Source of the DNA: Manis javanica
Taxonomy: Eukaryota; Chordata; Mammalia; Pholidota; Manidae
Assembly (NCBI RefSeq): GCF_040802235.1
Contig: NC_133174.1
Location: 109,435,647-109,499,646 of the forward strand
Length of the DNA: 64,000 nucleotides
Direction of reading: 5' to 3'
Both the position numbers and the translations under genes were made by a program. The notes beneath the pieces were generated by a model, which searched no databases, was not told where the DNA came from, and saw only the letters and a program-made list of their open reading frames with translations. Shown here piece by piece: positions 33,655 to 46,050 of this stretch (position 1 is the first letter of the stretch; every line of letters starts with the position of its first letter).

Positions 33655-34275
33655 TCAAAGGTTTTACATAGGGCTTACAGAGTCCTGTAAGATCTCTTTC
33701 CTGTTTACCTTTCCAGCTTCCTTGTTTGCCATTTCCCCCTTTGCTCACTATGCTCTGCCACTCAGGCCATCTTTCAGGTTCAGGCTTGTTAAAATACAGA
33801 CAGCTGGGCCTCACCCCCAGAGCTTTTAATTTAGTGGGTCTAGGGCGGGTCCTGAGAATTTGCATCTCTAACAAGTTCCTGGGGGATGCTGATGTTGCTG
33901 GCCTTGGGGCCATATTTTGTGAACCACTGCAATAGCATTCTTTCTTGACTCATACTCCTCAAACACATACAAACCTTTACTAACCTAGTCATACATCAAA
34001 TACAAATTTTAACAATCCTCTTAGGAAAACCTTCCCTTGACCTTCCAGACTACACTAAATACTCTTAATATATATTTTCACATATGCATAATATTTATAA
34101 TTACCTATTTGTGTAACATTTTACTTAAAGAAATATATGTCACACTGTCTCACGATGGCATGGACCCTGTACGTTTTCCTCAAGTCTATATCTCCAGAGC
34201 CTGGCACATTGTCCAGGTCACAATAGATACTCAAAAACTTTTGTGGGATGAATTTTTAATAAATGATTGCATTTA
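33655..34275 (+). repeat. L2 LINE fragment interrupted by MER5A
   Basis: L2-like sequence at 33655-33780 ('cctttccagcttccttgtttgcc') resumes at 33936 and runs to the L2-type end ('agcctggcacattgtccaggtcacaatagatactc') near 34270. The interruption is the MER5A copy at 33783-33932, so the MER5A inserted into the L2. Confidence 0.65.
33783..33932 (+). mobile_element. MER5A-like hAT element (5'-truncated)
   Basis: Matches the MER5A order: 'gttaaaatacagacagctgggcctcacccccag', 'gtgggtctagggcgggtcctgagaatttgcatctctaacaag', 'gatgctgatgttgctgg', ending in the inverted terminus 'gtgaaccactg'. Confidence 0.82.
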
Positions 34276-34794
34276 ACACAAAAAAATTGTGAATTTGCTC
34301 TGTGATGTTATTTCCCCTCACAAATGTTTGACTTTTTTTTTCTGAGACTAACACAGCTTGCTTGTACTTTCTCTAATTACTAACTCATTGGCTACAGATT
34401 TTTTTAGATTCTTTCCCCCTTTTCATTCCCCCAACCTTTGCCCCAACCAAATACTGGGCTTTCAATTCAAGCTATACCTTAATACCACCTGAAGAGCTTT
34501 GCAAAAAGGTACCATGGCATATCTCTGACAAATCAAATGAGAATTTTCACATTTTTAAATAGAATTTCTATATATTTTTAAATTTTCCACAGAGGATTCT
34601 GATGCACAATAGGAGATGTAAACAATGTGCATGAATGGGTATATCTCTATACCTCTAGAGGTAATTTAAGTGATTGTGTACATGTTGATGGTTCTGCAAG
34701 AATAGTAGGTCCATGGTTGGGATTCATCTGATATTATAGGAAAATAAGCATTTATTTTGCGACCTTCTTTACATTATAAGCTCTGAGATATTTG

Positions 34795-34985
34795 TTTCTC
34801 AAACTGTGAGCTATATACCTTTGCATCAAAATGGCCTGCTGTTCTGAGCCCTACCTCAAACCCATTGATTCAGAATCTTTGGTGGGCAGTCTGGATCAGG
34901 GCCAGGAATCTGGGTGATTTCAAACTAGTTTTCTGAGTGATTCTGAGCACAGTGATATACAAGTGTAAGCACCACTGTACTAAAG
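34795..34985 (+). mobile_element. MER5A-like hAT remnant
   Basis: Decayed copy with 'tttctcaaactgtgagct', 'cccattgattcagaatctttgg', 'ggaatctgggtgattt' and 'taagcaccactg'. Confidence 0.6.
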
Positions 34986-35348
34986 AATGGTAGGGCATAG
35001 CAAAAGAAAACAAAATAGTCAAGCATCTAGCTCAAGATGAAAATTTGAACACCTTCATCGAAAGGCTATAAATTAAGTAAATCTATAACAATGGGACCAA
35101 TACCAGCCCTCTGATGTGAAAAGACATGTTGGCAGTCATTTTAAAACAGAAGACTCGTTGGAAAAATTAAGAGAAAAGAAAGGCTGCCCACTAGACTAGT
35201 ATCCAGAGTACTAACTGAGAAGATGTGTGACCAGGGTAAGAACAGGGAGCAAGGAAGAAGGGTAGATTTCATAGGGAAATCTGCCAAGTGACAGCAGCTG
35301 TGATCAGAATCCAGACACACCAAATTCAAGACATCATACTTAAACCCT

Positions 35349-35542
35349 GTAGCAGTGGTTGCCAAACTTTACTATGCATCAGAATCACTTGGAGGCCTGT
35401 TACAACACAGACTCCAGGTCCCACATCCCACCCCCGGAGTTCTGATTAAGTCTATAGTGGACCTCAGCCTTTGCATTTCTAATAAGTTTTCAGGTGACAT
35501 TGATGCTACTGGTCTGGAGATCACATTTTAAGAACCACTGCT
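35349..35542 (+). mobile_element. MER5A-like hAT element, full length
   Basis: Starts cagtggttgccaaactt and ends attttaagaaccactg, giving the inverted ends of MER5A, with 'gcatcagaatcacttggagg' and 'tgcatttctaataag' between. Confidence 0.85.
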
Positions 35543-35544
35543 CT

Positions 35545-35715
35545 ATACAACATTCATGCCTTTGTTCACATTGTTGCTTCTTTCTGACCTGCCCTTCACC
35601 CTCCATCAATAACAGAGGGTTCTGGCCATCCTTCAAGGCATATCTTAAATACAGCCTTTCCTATGAAGCCTTCCCTAATATCATGTCCTTTACTTGCAAC
35701 ACCTGTGATGCCATC
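35545..35715 (+). repeat. L2-like fragment
   Basis: Carries 'gcctttgttcacattgttgc', 'tctgacctgccctt', 'ccatccttcaaggcatatctta' and 'gaagccttccctaat'. The order fits L2. Confidence 0.65.
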
Positions 35716-36267
35716 TGTGGCTAAGGGATAGGATATGAGGAGTTGGCAATTCTGGAATGCAAAGGAACAATGGATACAGGGACACAGGGCTCTAAGGTTT
35801 GCAAAGATATTTTGCCAGTGAGTTCTGTACATTGCAGTTCTGGAAGTTCTGAAAGCATTGGAAGCTGGGTGACCTCAGAAAAAAAGCTCTTAATCCTTGG
35901 ATCTCAGATTAGTTAGTACAATGAATCCAGTCGATTTGGCAAACATGACTCAGGATGAAAGCAGGCAGCCATTTCAATACAGGGTACTAGAAGAAACAGT
36001 ACATACAACAACTAGATAAATGGACATGTAGAAAAGGAGAATAATGGTAATATTAACATTTACCAAGGAGTATTTCCCTGCCCAAAGACGGAGAAGAATG
36101 TCTAATTGAGTATGTACAGAAGAGAATCTTTTAACAGGGCAGAATGTTGGGGAGGACATATTTGAGGACTATAACACATGAGGTTTGTTTAAGGCCTGAG
36201 TATAGGCAATAAACTGGGATTTTAACTCAATTCCATCTCACTCTATACACCATATATATAACCTTTA

Positions 36268-36470
36268 TAGCATTGTTTCTCAAAGGGTGGTCCCTGATCC
36301 ACTGTCATCAGAATCACTTAAGGAATTTAATAAAATGTTATGTCCCTAGGTGTCTTCACCAGAGATTCTTCACCAATTCAAAAGGTTTAGAATAGAGCCC
36401 AGAAGTCTGAATCTCAATAAGTTCTTCCACATGACTATGGTGAAGGTAGTGGATGAAACACATATTGATA
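36268..36470 (+). mobile_element. MER5A-like hAT remnant
   Basis: Diverged copy with 'catcagaatcacttaaggaat', 'cagaagtctgaatctcaataag' and a weak right end. Confidence 0.5.
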
Positions 36471-36559
36471 AATGATACCAACTTCTAGTTTACCTCACAT
36501 GAACACAAGACATGTTCTGTTTGCAGAAGAGAAAATGTACTGAAATTGGGGAATTGGGT

Positions 36560-37775
36560 AGATGGTGGCGTGAGAGGAGAGACAGAGGCTTCCTCCTAAA
36601 ACTGGCTCTTCCTAGATTCAATTCCTATTCTGGAACTCATGCAGTCATAAATACCCTTGGATAAGAAAAGCCACCATTTCATCCTACAGTATGGGAGAAT
36701 ATATTTGTAAATGACATATCCGACAAGGGGTTAACATTCAAAATATATAAAGAACTTACACACCTCAACACCCAAAAAGCAAATAACCCGATTAACAAAT
36801 GGGCAGAGGATATGAAGAGATGGTTCTCCAAAGAAGAAATTCAGATGGCCAACAGCCACATGAAAAGATGCTCCACATCACTAATCATCAGGAAAATGCA
36901 AATTAAAACCACAATAGATGTCACCTCACACCAGTAAGGATGGCCAGCATTGAAAAGAATAAGAACAACAAATGCTGGTGAGGATGCGGAGAAAGGGAAA
37001 CCCTCCTACACTGCTGGTGGGAATGTAAGCTAGTTCAACCATTGCGGAAAGCAATATGGAGGTTCCTCAAAAAACTAAAAATAGAAATACCATTTGACCC
37101 CAGAATCCCACTTCTTGGAATATACCCAAAGAATACAAGTTCTCAGATTCAAAAAGACATATGCATCCCTATGTTCATCGCAGCACTATTTACAATAGCC
37201 AAGATATGGAAGCAACCTAAGTGTCCATCAGTAGATGAATGGATAAAGAAGAGGTGGTACATGCACACAATGGAATACTATTCAGCCATAAGAAAGAAAC
37301 AAACCCTACCATTTGCAACAACATGGGTGGAGCTGGAGGACATTATGCTCAGTGAAATAAGCCAGGTGAAGAAAGACAAATGCCAAATGATTTCCCTCAT
37401 TTGTAGAGTATAACAATGAAGCAAAACTGAAGGAACAAAATGGCAGCAGACTCAGAGACTCTAAGAATGAACTAGTGGTTACCAAAGGGGAGGGGTGTGG
37501 GAGAGCTGGTGGGGGGGGAGGGAGAAGGGGACTGAGGGGTATTATGTTTAGTACACATGGTGTTGGGGATCATGGGGAGAACAGTGTAGCACAGAGAAGG
37601 CACATAGTGGATCTGTGGCATCTTGCTGCACTGATGGACAGTGACAGCATTGGGGTATGGGTGGGGACTTGATAATATGGGTAAATGTAGTAACCACATT
37701 GTTTTTTTCATGTGAAACCTTCATAAGAGTGTATATCAATCATACCTTAATAAAAAATTAAAATAAAAAAAAAGT
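36560..37775 (+). mobile_element. short L1 copy with intact target duplication
   Basis: Flanking direct repeats aattggggaattgggt (36544-36559) and aattggagaattgggt (37776-37791) differ at one base. The element starts 'agatggtggcgtgagaggag', an L1 5'-end type sequence, then after about 115 bp jumps to the C-terminal part of ORF2 and continues to a 3' UTR and A-rich tail. So it is another internally deleted L1, of a subfamily with a different 3' UTR ('aagagtgtatatcaatcatacctt') from the copies at 738 and 55190. Confidence 0.9.
36676..37413 (+). pseudogene. L1 ORF2 C-terminal remnant
   Basis: From about 36676 the sequence encodes the C-terminal part of ORF2p. The open stretch at 37042-37413 gives recognisable L1 motifs (RFLKKLKIEIPFDP, LLGIYPKN, FIAALFTIAK, CPSVDEWIKKRW, MEYYSAI) to the natural end. 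No RT or endonuclease is present. Confidence 0.9.
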
Positions 37776-38039
37776 AATTGGAGAATTGGGTGGGGTAGGG
37801 GTGAGCACTGCAGAAATGGTTCAGAAGAGAAAAAAGAGCCCAATAGGTAGAAGGCTCTAGGAGGCAGATTTTCAGGAAGAATTTTAAAACCAGAACTTTT
37901 CAAAAGAGTCATTGGCTACCTGAGGTATTTGTGAGTTTATCATTACTGAAGATATTACAATAGATGTGACAGAGACATTATCTGGGCTTCTGAAAGTCAT
38001 CATTCTCAGTATAGATAATGATCCACTTGGATCCTATTC

Positions 38040-38190
38040 CTCGAAGGGTACTTTTACTGGTATAGATAGGGCTCCATCCAAAGCCTACTGAATCAGAATT
38101 TCAGGGGATGGAGCCTGGGGATGTGCATTTTTAAGAAGCTACCCAGGAAATTCTGATACATTTGGACCACCTGATTCATACTTTGAGGAT
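38040..38190 (+). mobile_element. MER5A-like hAT remnant
   Basis: Contains 'ctactgaatcagaatttcaggggatggagcctgggg', 'tgcatttttaagaag' and 'ggaccacctg'. The order fits MER5A, with decayed ends. Confidence 0.55.
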
Positions 38191-39000
38191 TCATACATTT
38201 AAGCCATACAACAAATGCCAACTTTAGCAGATTATCTGGATGTTGCTAAATACATGGTATTTTGCATCTGGATTTTTTCATACAGCTATTTTATCAACAT
38301 ATTAACCTAGTCATCATAGAGTACTAACATACAAGATTGCTATAAGGGCCTAGTTATTTAACTAAAGCACTTAAAAAATATCTATTTTTCCACAGGATAC
38401 TAAAAATACTCCAAAACCATTTCTAGAGCAAAGGATTATCTAAAGACTCTGGGAATATCATTATCATAATTATTTTCTATTACTGTTTATAATTATAGTT
38501 TCTTAAACTTTTTCTAATGTGTTTCTACAGATTTTCAGTTTAAAATACAAATGAGCTTTCCCAAGAAAACGCTTACTCATTCAATCATAGCTTTATATTT
38601 ATATGTTCAAAGATACATCCAACAATCCTACTGCCAATTTCGTCCTCATTCTGGCATAAACCTTGGAAAGTTAGAGCTCTCAGTGGCACTGCAAGACCTG
38701 GGATCAAGGAGCTGTGTTAGATGCTTCCCTTCCCCTATTTGCCTCTCTCTGAAGCCACATGGCAGATAGCTAGCCCAAGGTAATCATCTCTGCCTCAAGC
38801 CTGCCTTACCAATATAATATCCTTACCTTAGTCTTGACTTCCTGAACTATATTGCCCAATGCCTACTGAGTTACATATCTGTTCCTATGTGTCTTTGTAT
38901 GTGATCATGTTAAGATTTGAGCAGGAGGTCCTGCAGGAAGTAAGTACCACCATCACCATCAGCAAGAAGCAGTATGTATTGCTATATTAGGTAATTTACA
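38191..39000. other. non-coding, no gene recognised
   Basis: No repeat or coding signal identified. The frame at 38551-38769 (72 codons) has no recognisable product. Confidence 0.5.
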
Positions 39001-39004
39001 TATG

Positions 39005-39150
39005 TTACCCATAATCCTCATTGCACTTTAAGCATAGGAACTGTACTATTATCCTCATCACACAGTTGCAGAGATGGAGTGTCAGAATGATTAAGTAGCT
39101 TATCTAAGGTCAGATTCAGTGACCTTGAAAGCCAGAACTTTAATTCAGTA
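39005..39150 (-). repeat. MIR-like fragment
   Basis: Reverse-strand MIR pattern: 'ttatcctcatcacacagttgcagagatggag' and 'agtagcttatctaaggtcagat'. Confidence 0.6.
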
Positions 39151-39199
39151 TCATCTTTGGTTAGCAGTCTATACAAACAAATATTCAAAAGAGGCAATC

Positions 39200-39425
39200 T
39201 AGTATAGTGTTGAACATCCCTGGCTCTGAAACCATACAGTCTGAGTCTGAATCCAAACTCTAGCAATGACTAACTATGTAATCTTGGGCAAGTCAACCTT
39301 CTGGGGCCTCAGGTTCCTCATCTTTAAAGTGGGTATGATAATAACAGTACCTATCCAATAGAGTTGTGATGACTCAAAGGGTTAATATATGTACTAGGTG
39401 CTTGGTAAGGGATAAATAAATGATA
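39200..39425 (+). repeat. MIR SINE
   Basis: Clear MIR: 'ctggctctgaaaccatacagtctg', 'tatgtaatcttgggcaagtcaacct', 'ggcctcaggttcctcatctttaaagtggg', 'gttgtgatgactcaaagggttaatat'. Confidence 0.85.
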
Positions 39426-40384
39426 GTAGCATTAAGTGTGTTTTAATGAAAATGATGAACTCTAATCATTCACAGGTTAAAGAGGAAATTAGCTTCTCTA
39501 TATTAAGACATGCCAATATTTGGAGAAAGAAAATTTAAGTCTTGACTAGAAAGAGAGAGTTAATATTTCACTCTCCTACACAAACACTGGACTCCTTTCT
39601 AGAGGTTCAAATATTTTCACAGGCATATATTGTTCCTTACACCAAATGCATTATCATCACCATTCCTTTTAAAAGGGCTTTTTCAAATTTGCTGACTTAT
39701 GACTGTGAGGTCTCTCCTCCCCTCCTGAGGAAGAACATTGGCAACCAAACCAATCAAGTGGCTCTTTTTACTAATGACACACTTTGAACTGCTATCTTCA
39801 GGAAATCTGCTTACAGTGTCTTCTCAGTTTTCCCCCATGTGAGAGGACATCATCCTGTAAGAAGTCCGTGAATTATTGTTCCCAAGTTGATCTCTGATTG
39901 CTCTTAGGTATTCACAGGGCCCTTTTAACTCTAGCTTCAGGTCTCTGAGAATACTCAACTCCTTTTGAATCACTGAATCACAGTAATTTTTTCTTAATTG
40001 AAGTATTGTTGATCACAGTAAGGTTTTTTTGGGAAGTATATGGTAAAGAAACAGGTGCCAAATTTCTAATATTCTCTTTTATTTCAACAATTCAAGAAGA
40101 ACAGTTAAACCATATGTTCCTAGTGACTTAGGAACCTTAAATTGTGTTCCTGGAAATACTTTGGATGATGAGCACACAGCTTGTCTACCACAGATCTCAA
40201 GATTTGGAACTTGTGGAATATTTCCTGTGCTTCTCTTACTCCTTTCCTAAATTCAAACGATTATCCTCATTTCACAAGGGCAAAAGCTGAAAGTCAAAGA
40301 GGCTATCAGTGGTTCGTCGTTATGATGAAAATATTAGCATTATTACTAAAGATTACATTGAAAATGGTACCCAGTGTTTAAGCT

Positions 40385-40935
40385 ACTATTACTGAATAAC
40401 AAATCACCCTACAGCTTAGTGGTTTTAAAAAAAGTCAGCCCATTAGTTCTCATGGTTTCTATGAGCCAGGAATTTCAGGAAGAGCTTAGCTGCATAGTTC
40501 TGGCTTGGAGCCAGTCTCACATGTGTTTGAGCTCAAATGGTTATTGGAGCTGAAACTGCAGAGGTGGTGAAGCAGAAGGGGGCTGGCCAGGACTCTTTTT
40601 GCTCCATATAGTTTCAGGGCCCTCCACATAGGCTGGTCTGGGCTTCCTCACTGCATGGTGGTCTTAAGACAGATAAACTGCTTATAATGGTAGCTCAGAG
40701 CTCCAAACAGCTCTCACCAAGAGAACTAGATACACCCTGTGTCACTTTTTATGATATGGGAGTCACATTGCATCACTTCTGCAGAAGTTATGTGTAGTTA
40801 CAAGCCCACCCAGATTTAAGAGGAGGCAACATAGACTCCATTTCACCAAGGGAGAAGTGTCAATATTACTTGGTAAGAACATGTGGGCCAGGAGATATTG
40901 CTGCATTTATCTTTGGAAAATATAGTCTGTCACAC
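40385..40935 (+). repeat. ancient mammalian repeat (MLT1/MaLR-like)
   Basis: Carries the phrases 'tactgaataacaaatcaccctacagcttagtggttt', 'ttctatgagccaggaatttcaggaag', 'ggcttggagccagtctcac', 'gggagtcacattgcatcacttctgc' and 'cccacccagatttaagaggaggcaacatagactcca'. A common old repeat; family name from memory. Confidence 0.5.
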
Positions 40936-42135
40936 TTGGCATTTGTAGTTCTTTTATATTGTTGATTTATGCATCCTATTTAAACAAAATGGTTTTTTTT
41001 CATGTTTTGATAAGTAGTTCATTTTCATAGACAAGACATCATTACGTGGGTAGATGTGCTTTCCTGCATTCCTCCAGGGCTATAAAAAAATCTGTTGAGA
41101 TTAAGAAGATAGAGCTAAAGAACCACCATCCACAATTCTCCAAACTTATTTGGTTGTGGAGCCCTGTTGGCTGCACTTCTATCAACATGCTCTGAAACAC
41201 TATTCCATGGACTATAGTTTGAAAAAAATTCCACTATGAACAAACAGCAACCCCTTTTCTAAAGGTTCACAAAAATTACAGATGCCCAATTTTGGTAGTA
41301 TCAACAACCTGCTAACACCCCTTGAGTCAAAAATTACAATAAGAAATGCTATTTCTTTGGTGTTAGGATTATGTGTAGATATGTTCCTTCATTTTTGTTG
41401 AGATTTATTATCGGCCATTGATAAAAGGACTTTCTAACTGAATTTCATATCTTTAGTGTTAAACATAGATGCATAACAGCAATTGGCATTTCCAGTGATG
41501 GAAAAGAAAAGTGGAGATTCTTTGCTAAACATCTAACAAGAAATTATATTAGCGTGTACATGATCATTCTACTTCACTCCATTTCAGAAATGGTGGGAAT
41601 ATTCCCCATCATCTCAAACTTTGGAAATTATGGTTTTATAATAACTTAATCACAAAGTATAGATCACAAGACTTAAAAGATAGCAAGTGAATGTATCATT
41701 TACTAGTCTAGGCCAAATTTAACTGAAGAATAATTTCAAATGTTTTAACTGATATCTGTAATGTATTTTTGTTTGATTAGAGTTTTAAATGAGAACCAAG
41801 AGCAATGATGACCTTTAAATATCCTATTCATTTTAAGACTGCAGTAGATGATTTTAAACAAATTAATTATAAGCATTATAAGTAAATGAGTTATTAGCAT
41901 TCATGAATTCTGTAACAGCCAATTTGTTCCTGTTCCCAAACCTTTGAAGGGCCTATTTTATAATTTCTTGAAGATGTAACCATAGGAACTAAGTGGTTGC
42001 CAATATAAACCTTTATAATTAATGAGGGTAAGTTTTCACCTTTTGAATCATTTTGAAATGCAGAGTCCAGGTAATATACCTCAAGGACTACAGTTTTGTT
42101 CAAAGTTAAAAAGTTGTCTTAAGCACGCCACTTCC
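40936..42135. other. non-coding, possible hAT remnant
   Basis: Near 41140-41230 the text 'ctctgaaacactattccatggactatagtttg' resembles a Charlie-type hAT end. Otherwise AT-rich sequence without genes. Confidence 0.4.
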
Positions 42136-42139
42136 TAGG

Positions 42140-42215
42140 GTTCATTTATTCAGGAAGTATTTACAAAGTACTTGCTTTGTGCCAGGCACTATGGTAGACA
42201 CCATGATGGTAAAAT
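42140..42215 (+). repeat. L2/MIR tail fragment
   Basis: 'ttcatttattcaggaagtatttacaaagtacttgctttgtgccaggcac' is the conserved L2/MIR tail type. Confidence 0.5.
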
Positions 42216-44765
42216 AGGAATCAAATGCTGTAATTACCCTTTGTTTGTTTAAAATATAGGAGGAGGAGTCACCATTTACCCAGGCTAGTGTGCTGTCAAC
42301 CAGAATGTGTGAAGCATCATAAGAGGAATAAACCAATTTGTTTCCTTGTAAAAACAGTTTTTGCAGAACTGCTATTGCCTACCTCCTCTTTCCCCCAAAA
42401 AAACTATGAAAAATGCAAATAAAATATCTTTGATCTACAGGCCTGGCAGTACATGTAAATCTATAAAATGGATTAGGCTTTGATCAAGAAAAGCTTATTA
42501 TCTCTATCCTCCATTTGCAGATGGTCTAAGAGGAAAATTTCATCCCTCTCTACTTTCCTTCCTTTCCCCAACCCAACTATACCCATCCCTTGGGATCACT
42601 TTATCTATATTTGTATCTTGGTCCACTATCTATCTCTGTATCTGAAGGGAGAAGCATAGTATTTATATTTATATTTACATACATAAACATATATTATTTA
42701 TATATATAATATATATCTCAAGCAAGGAGTATGGCATATATTTATATACTGAATAGAAGGAAAGAAAGTGAGTAGAAGAGGCAGAAAAAGAAAGGGAATG
42801 AGTCCAGTGACTTTTCAAAGTCAGGGAATTGGATGATATCCAACAGAAAAACCTGAGATTCCTTTCTCACTAACCACTCCCACTACCTGAAAGACACAAC
42901 TCCGTAAGCTGCATGATTTTACTGAGTCAAGCAGAACAACAGATTGTTATTAACATTATGGTTTTAGTTGTTAACAATACTTGTCCATATAAAGGGCTAG
43001 TTATCCAAAACACTGGTTCAATCATGCTGCTGTACTTCTGCTAAATAAGCACAGTCTTAGTGCTTCTCTAAATCTCTAGATGTCGGAATTGTACTGCAGA
43101 GCCTTTAGAGGAGAAAGTTTATTTATTGGCATAATGGATTTTACTAGTTCTTCCATGGTGTTAAGAGGACTGAGTCAGTTCACATCATGGACCTCACAGT
43201 TCCTATAATTGAATGTATGTGTTTTAAATCACTTTTTGCCTTGACTTTCACTGTAACATAAGATATATACTCCTTGGAAAGATAAAATGAAACCAAATAA
43301 AATACAAGGGTCAAAAAGGAGAATAAGGAACCACATTCTAAATGTTTTGAATACTAATATTGTTAAACTACGGCCCTTAAAATTTATTTATAGTCAACAA
43401 AACCTTTAGAATTCCTAGAGGTATAAGACAAAAACCTGACAGCTTCATTAAATCCACCAGGAAAAAAAAATGCACTCAACCCCTATCCACAAACTCTTCT
43501 TAAGTTCCAAGAGTCACTGCATGTGAATTTCAGAGCCCTGTTTCCTACCACTTTGTGGATGCTACTAGCTTATTTCTAAAAAGAAACACTGGACAGAGAA
43601 GGGAATAGGGAAATATGAAAGATGAAAGGAAACAGCAGAATCAGCTATCCATAGATAAAAAGAAAAGGACAATTCTTGTGACACAAAAGTATTAAATTGC
43701 TAATGGCAGGAGGTAAAGGAGTCGTGCTGGGGACTTAAAGAGACTTATGATAAAGGGAAAAATAACTTCTATCTACTATTAGCACAATATACAATATACT
43801 TTATCAAACTCTGCATTTGAGATTAATTTTAAAGCTCTAATTTTTCTTTATCAGAGTTCCATTTAGCAGGATATACATCCCCCCTCTTAAATATTAGGTT
43901 CTTTACTTGCTAAATGCTACAGTCCTTGAACCTTCTCTACAGAGACTTGTTTCATGAATCAAGAGAGAGAGAGATGCTTGAATATTCTTTTGCTGTTGCT
44001 GCCTCTCCCAACACTGCATTTCTCTCTGCCATTACCTTTGATATTGGTTCAAATAGTCCTGCAATGTTGCCCCTTCTGTTGATCTAATCAATACACAGGC
44101 TTGCTGAACTTTTCTTTTAAGGGGTTTGACCTATCTTTTCCTGAGACAAACCTCTCTCTGACAAGGTCAGCATCATTCTGTGCTCTATGGAGAAGTGAGA
44201 TAACCATCTTTAGAGAAGCGAGAGCCTCTGGGTGCTCCTTTCCAGCTGAAACTTCAGGGAGCAGATGAACCCAATATGCACAGAAGGTTTTATGATGATC
44301 CAGAAAAAATTTCCCCAAGGTTTGAGAATTCATCTTAATTTACCATCCTATCATTCGGGGGCTCCCTGAAATGACAGAGTAGAGTGCTCAACAACAGGGC
44401 AAGGTCTGACATCAATTTAAGAATGACTAACGCTCAAAGAAATCCAAAACATTGGGCTTCTTTTGCCTCCTTCCTTCTCTATCTGGAGTTTGTAGTAGTT
44501 TAATTTCCCAGATCAAGCTAAATGCAGACATCAAATAGATGTTACAATCACGCCTTAGGGGTGGTTTCTTGGAGCAAAGGGCTTATATTTACAACTGAGC
44601 CATATTTATCTGAAGCTTGAACAAGCCCTCCTTAAAAAGCCTAAAAGGCATTAAGAAAATACTCAGATTAGAGGTCTCTAGAAGGAAGGAGGAAAGTATA
44701 GGCATAGAGGAAAGTCAGCAAATTCTGAGCCTTAGTCTAATACCTTATTAATGATTAAGAATAGA
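42216..44765. other. non-coding, AT-rich
   Basis: Includes a TA-rich low-complexity patch at 42657-42720. No gene or repeat recognised. The open frame at 44088-44333 (minus, 81 codons) has no known resemblance. Confidence 0.5.
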
Positions 44766-44769
44766 TTGA

Positions 44770-45150
44770 TTTTAATAACCTCAAACTGTGCTGCAATGTC
44801 TCTTTTATTTACATAAACATCTTAGATTAGAACAGTTCAGATTTGCAGAATTATTAGAGTTGATACAAAGTTTCTGAGTAACCCACACCCAGTTTTGCCT
44901 ATTTTAACATGGGATATTAGTAGAGTATATGAATGAGAATTAATGAACTCATATTGGTACATTATTAACTAAAGTTAGTAACTTTGTGCAGATCTCCTAA
45001 GCTTTTACTTACTGTTTTCTGTCTGTTCCGGAGTCAGATGGGACACCACATTCCATTTAGTTTTCATGTCTCCCTAGGCTCTTTTGGCTATGACAGTTTC
45101 TCAGACTTCCCTTCTTTTTGAAGACCGTGCCGCTTTTAGCCAGGTATTTT
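44770..45150 (-). repeat. old L1 3' UTR, first segment
   Basis: Minus-strand L1 3' UTR type sequence ('cacattccatttagttttcatgtctccctaggctc', 'gtttctcagacttccc'). It breaks at about 45150 where an LTR fragment begins and resumes at 45361, then 48699 and 49290, so one old L1 hosts all later insertions here. Confidence 0.7.
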
Positions 45151-45360
45151 GTCTCAGTCTCTGTCCTTGGCATTCCCACCACTCCAGTCTCATCTCTACT
45201 TGCCTGCACTCTTGCAGCCCTGCCACCATGTCGCCCAGAGCACTGGGGGGAGCTCTTTATATAGAGTCAGTAACAATATATTGCCCACACACGTGTCATG
45301 AGCTAAGCCTACCAGGGCCAGGTGAGAACCCTGGCCATAGGAATCTTCAATTTATCCACA
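45151..45360 (-). mobile_element. ERVL-like LTR fragment (family I), copy D
   Basis: The minus strand starts TGTGGATAAATTG at 45360 and matches the U3 and TATA region of copies A-C ('ctatataaagagctcccc'). The downstream half is missing at the 45151 end. Confidence 0.82.
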
Positions 45361-45730
45361 GTTAGAATCTTGTATTACATTTTGTATTTCATCTTGGGAT
45401 CCCCCTAACTTCCTAAGGGATTTAAAAATATTTGCATACATTAAGGTTCCTTTTATACTGTCAAATTTTATGGGTTTTGACAAATGCCTGTCAAATATCC
45501 ACCATTAAAGTATTATTTGGAATAGTTTCCATGCTCTAAAAAAAAATCCCCTCTACTTTACCTGTTTAATGCCCTCTCCCTAACTGTTGTCAATCACTGA
45601 TATGTTTACTATCTCTATACTTTTGCCTTTTCCAAAATGTCATATAAATGGCATCATATAGTATATAGCCTTTTGGACTGCCTTCTATCACTTAAGAATA
45701 TATATTTAAGGTTTCATCTATGTCTTTATC
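45361..45730 (-). repeat. old L1 3' UTR, second segment
   Basis: Continues the L1 interrupted at 45150; 'catcatatagtatatagccttttggactgcc' followed by 'ggtttcatctatgt' is the L1 order on this strand. It is cut by the ERV LTR at 45731. Confidence 0.65.
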
Positions 45731-46035
45731 TGATATCTTGTGAATGAGTTTCAGCCCTGGGCAAGTTTGCTATGGATGCAATATGATCAAAGAAATTGAA
45801 AACAAAACGTTCTTTGGGGTGAAAGGGTTTATTACCCAGCTTGTTCTCCTGGTGGTAGGTCGAGCACTAGCATCTCTGCCTCTGCCCCGAGCCCTGGGCT
45901 GAGCTCTCTATATAGTGCAATAACAGCTTATTGCCTAAGGCTGTGGAAGCGGTAGCCTAGCAACAGGCCAGTTACATCATCAGGAGGTATAAATTCAGTG
46001 AGGATCCTGGTCATAGGAAGCCCAACTTCCCCACA
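45731..46035 (-). mobile_element. 3' LTR of partial ERVL-like provirus (family II), copy E
   Basis: The minus strand starts TGTGGGGAAGTTGGG at 46035 and ends near 45731 in decayed 'cattcacaagata'. It shares the promoter region ('actatatagagagctcagccc') and AATAAAC-type signal with copies F and G, but differs from family I in the first 120 bp. Confidence 0.85.
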
Positions 46036-46050
46036 CTCCACCCCTCCAGG
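46036..46050 (-). promoter_or_regulatory. polypurine tract of ERVL-like provirus
   Basis: Minus strand 'ggaggggtggagtg' abuts the LTR start TGTGGGG, as expected for the plus-strand primer. It confirms that copy E is a 3' LTR joined to internal sequence. Confidence 0.75.
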
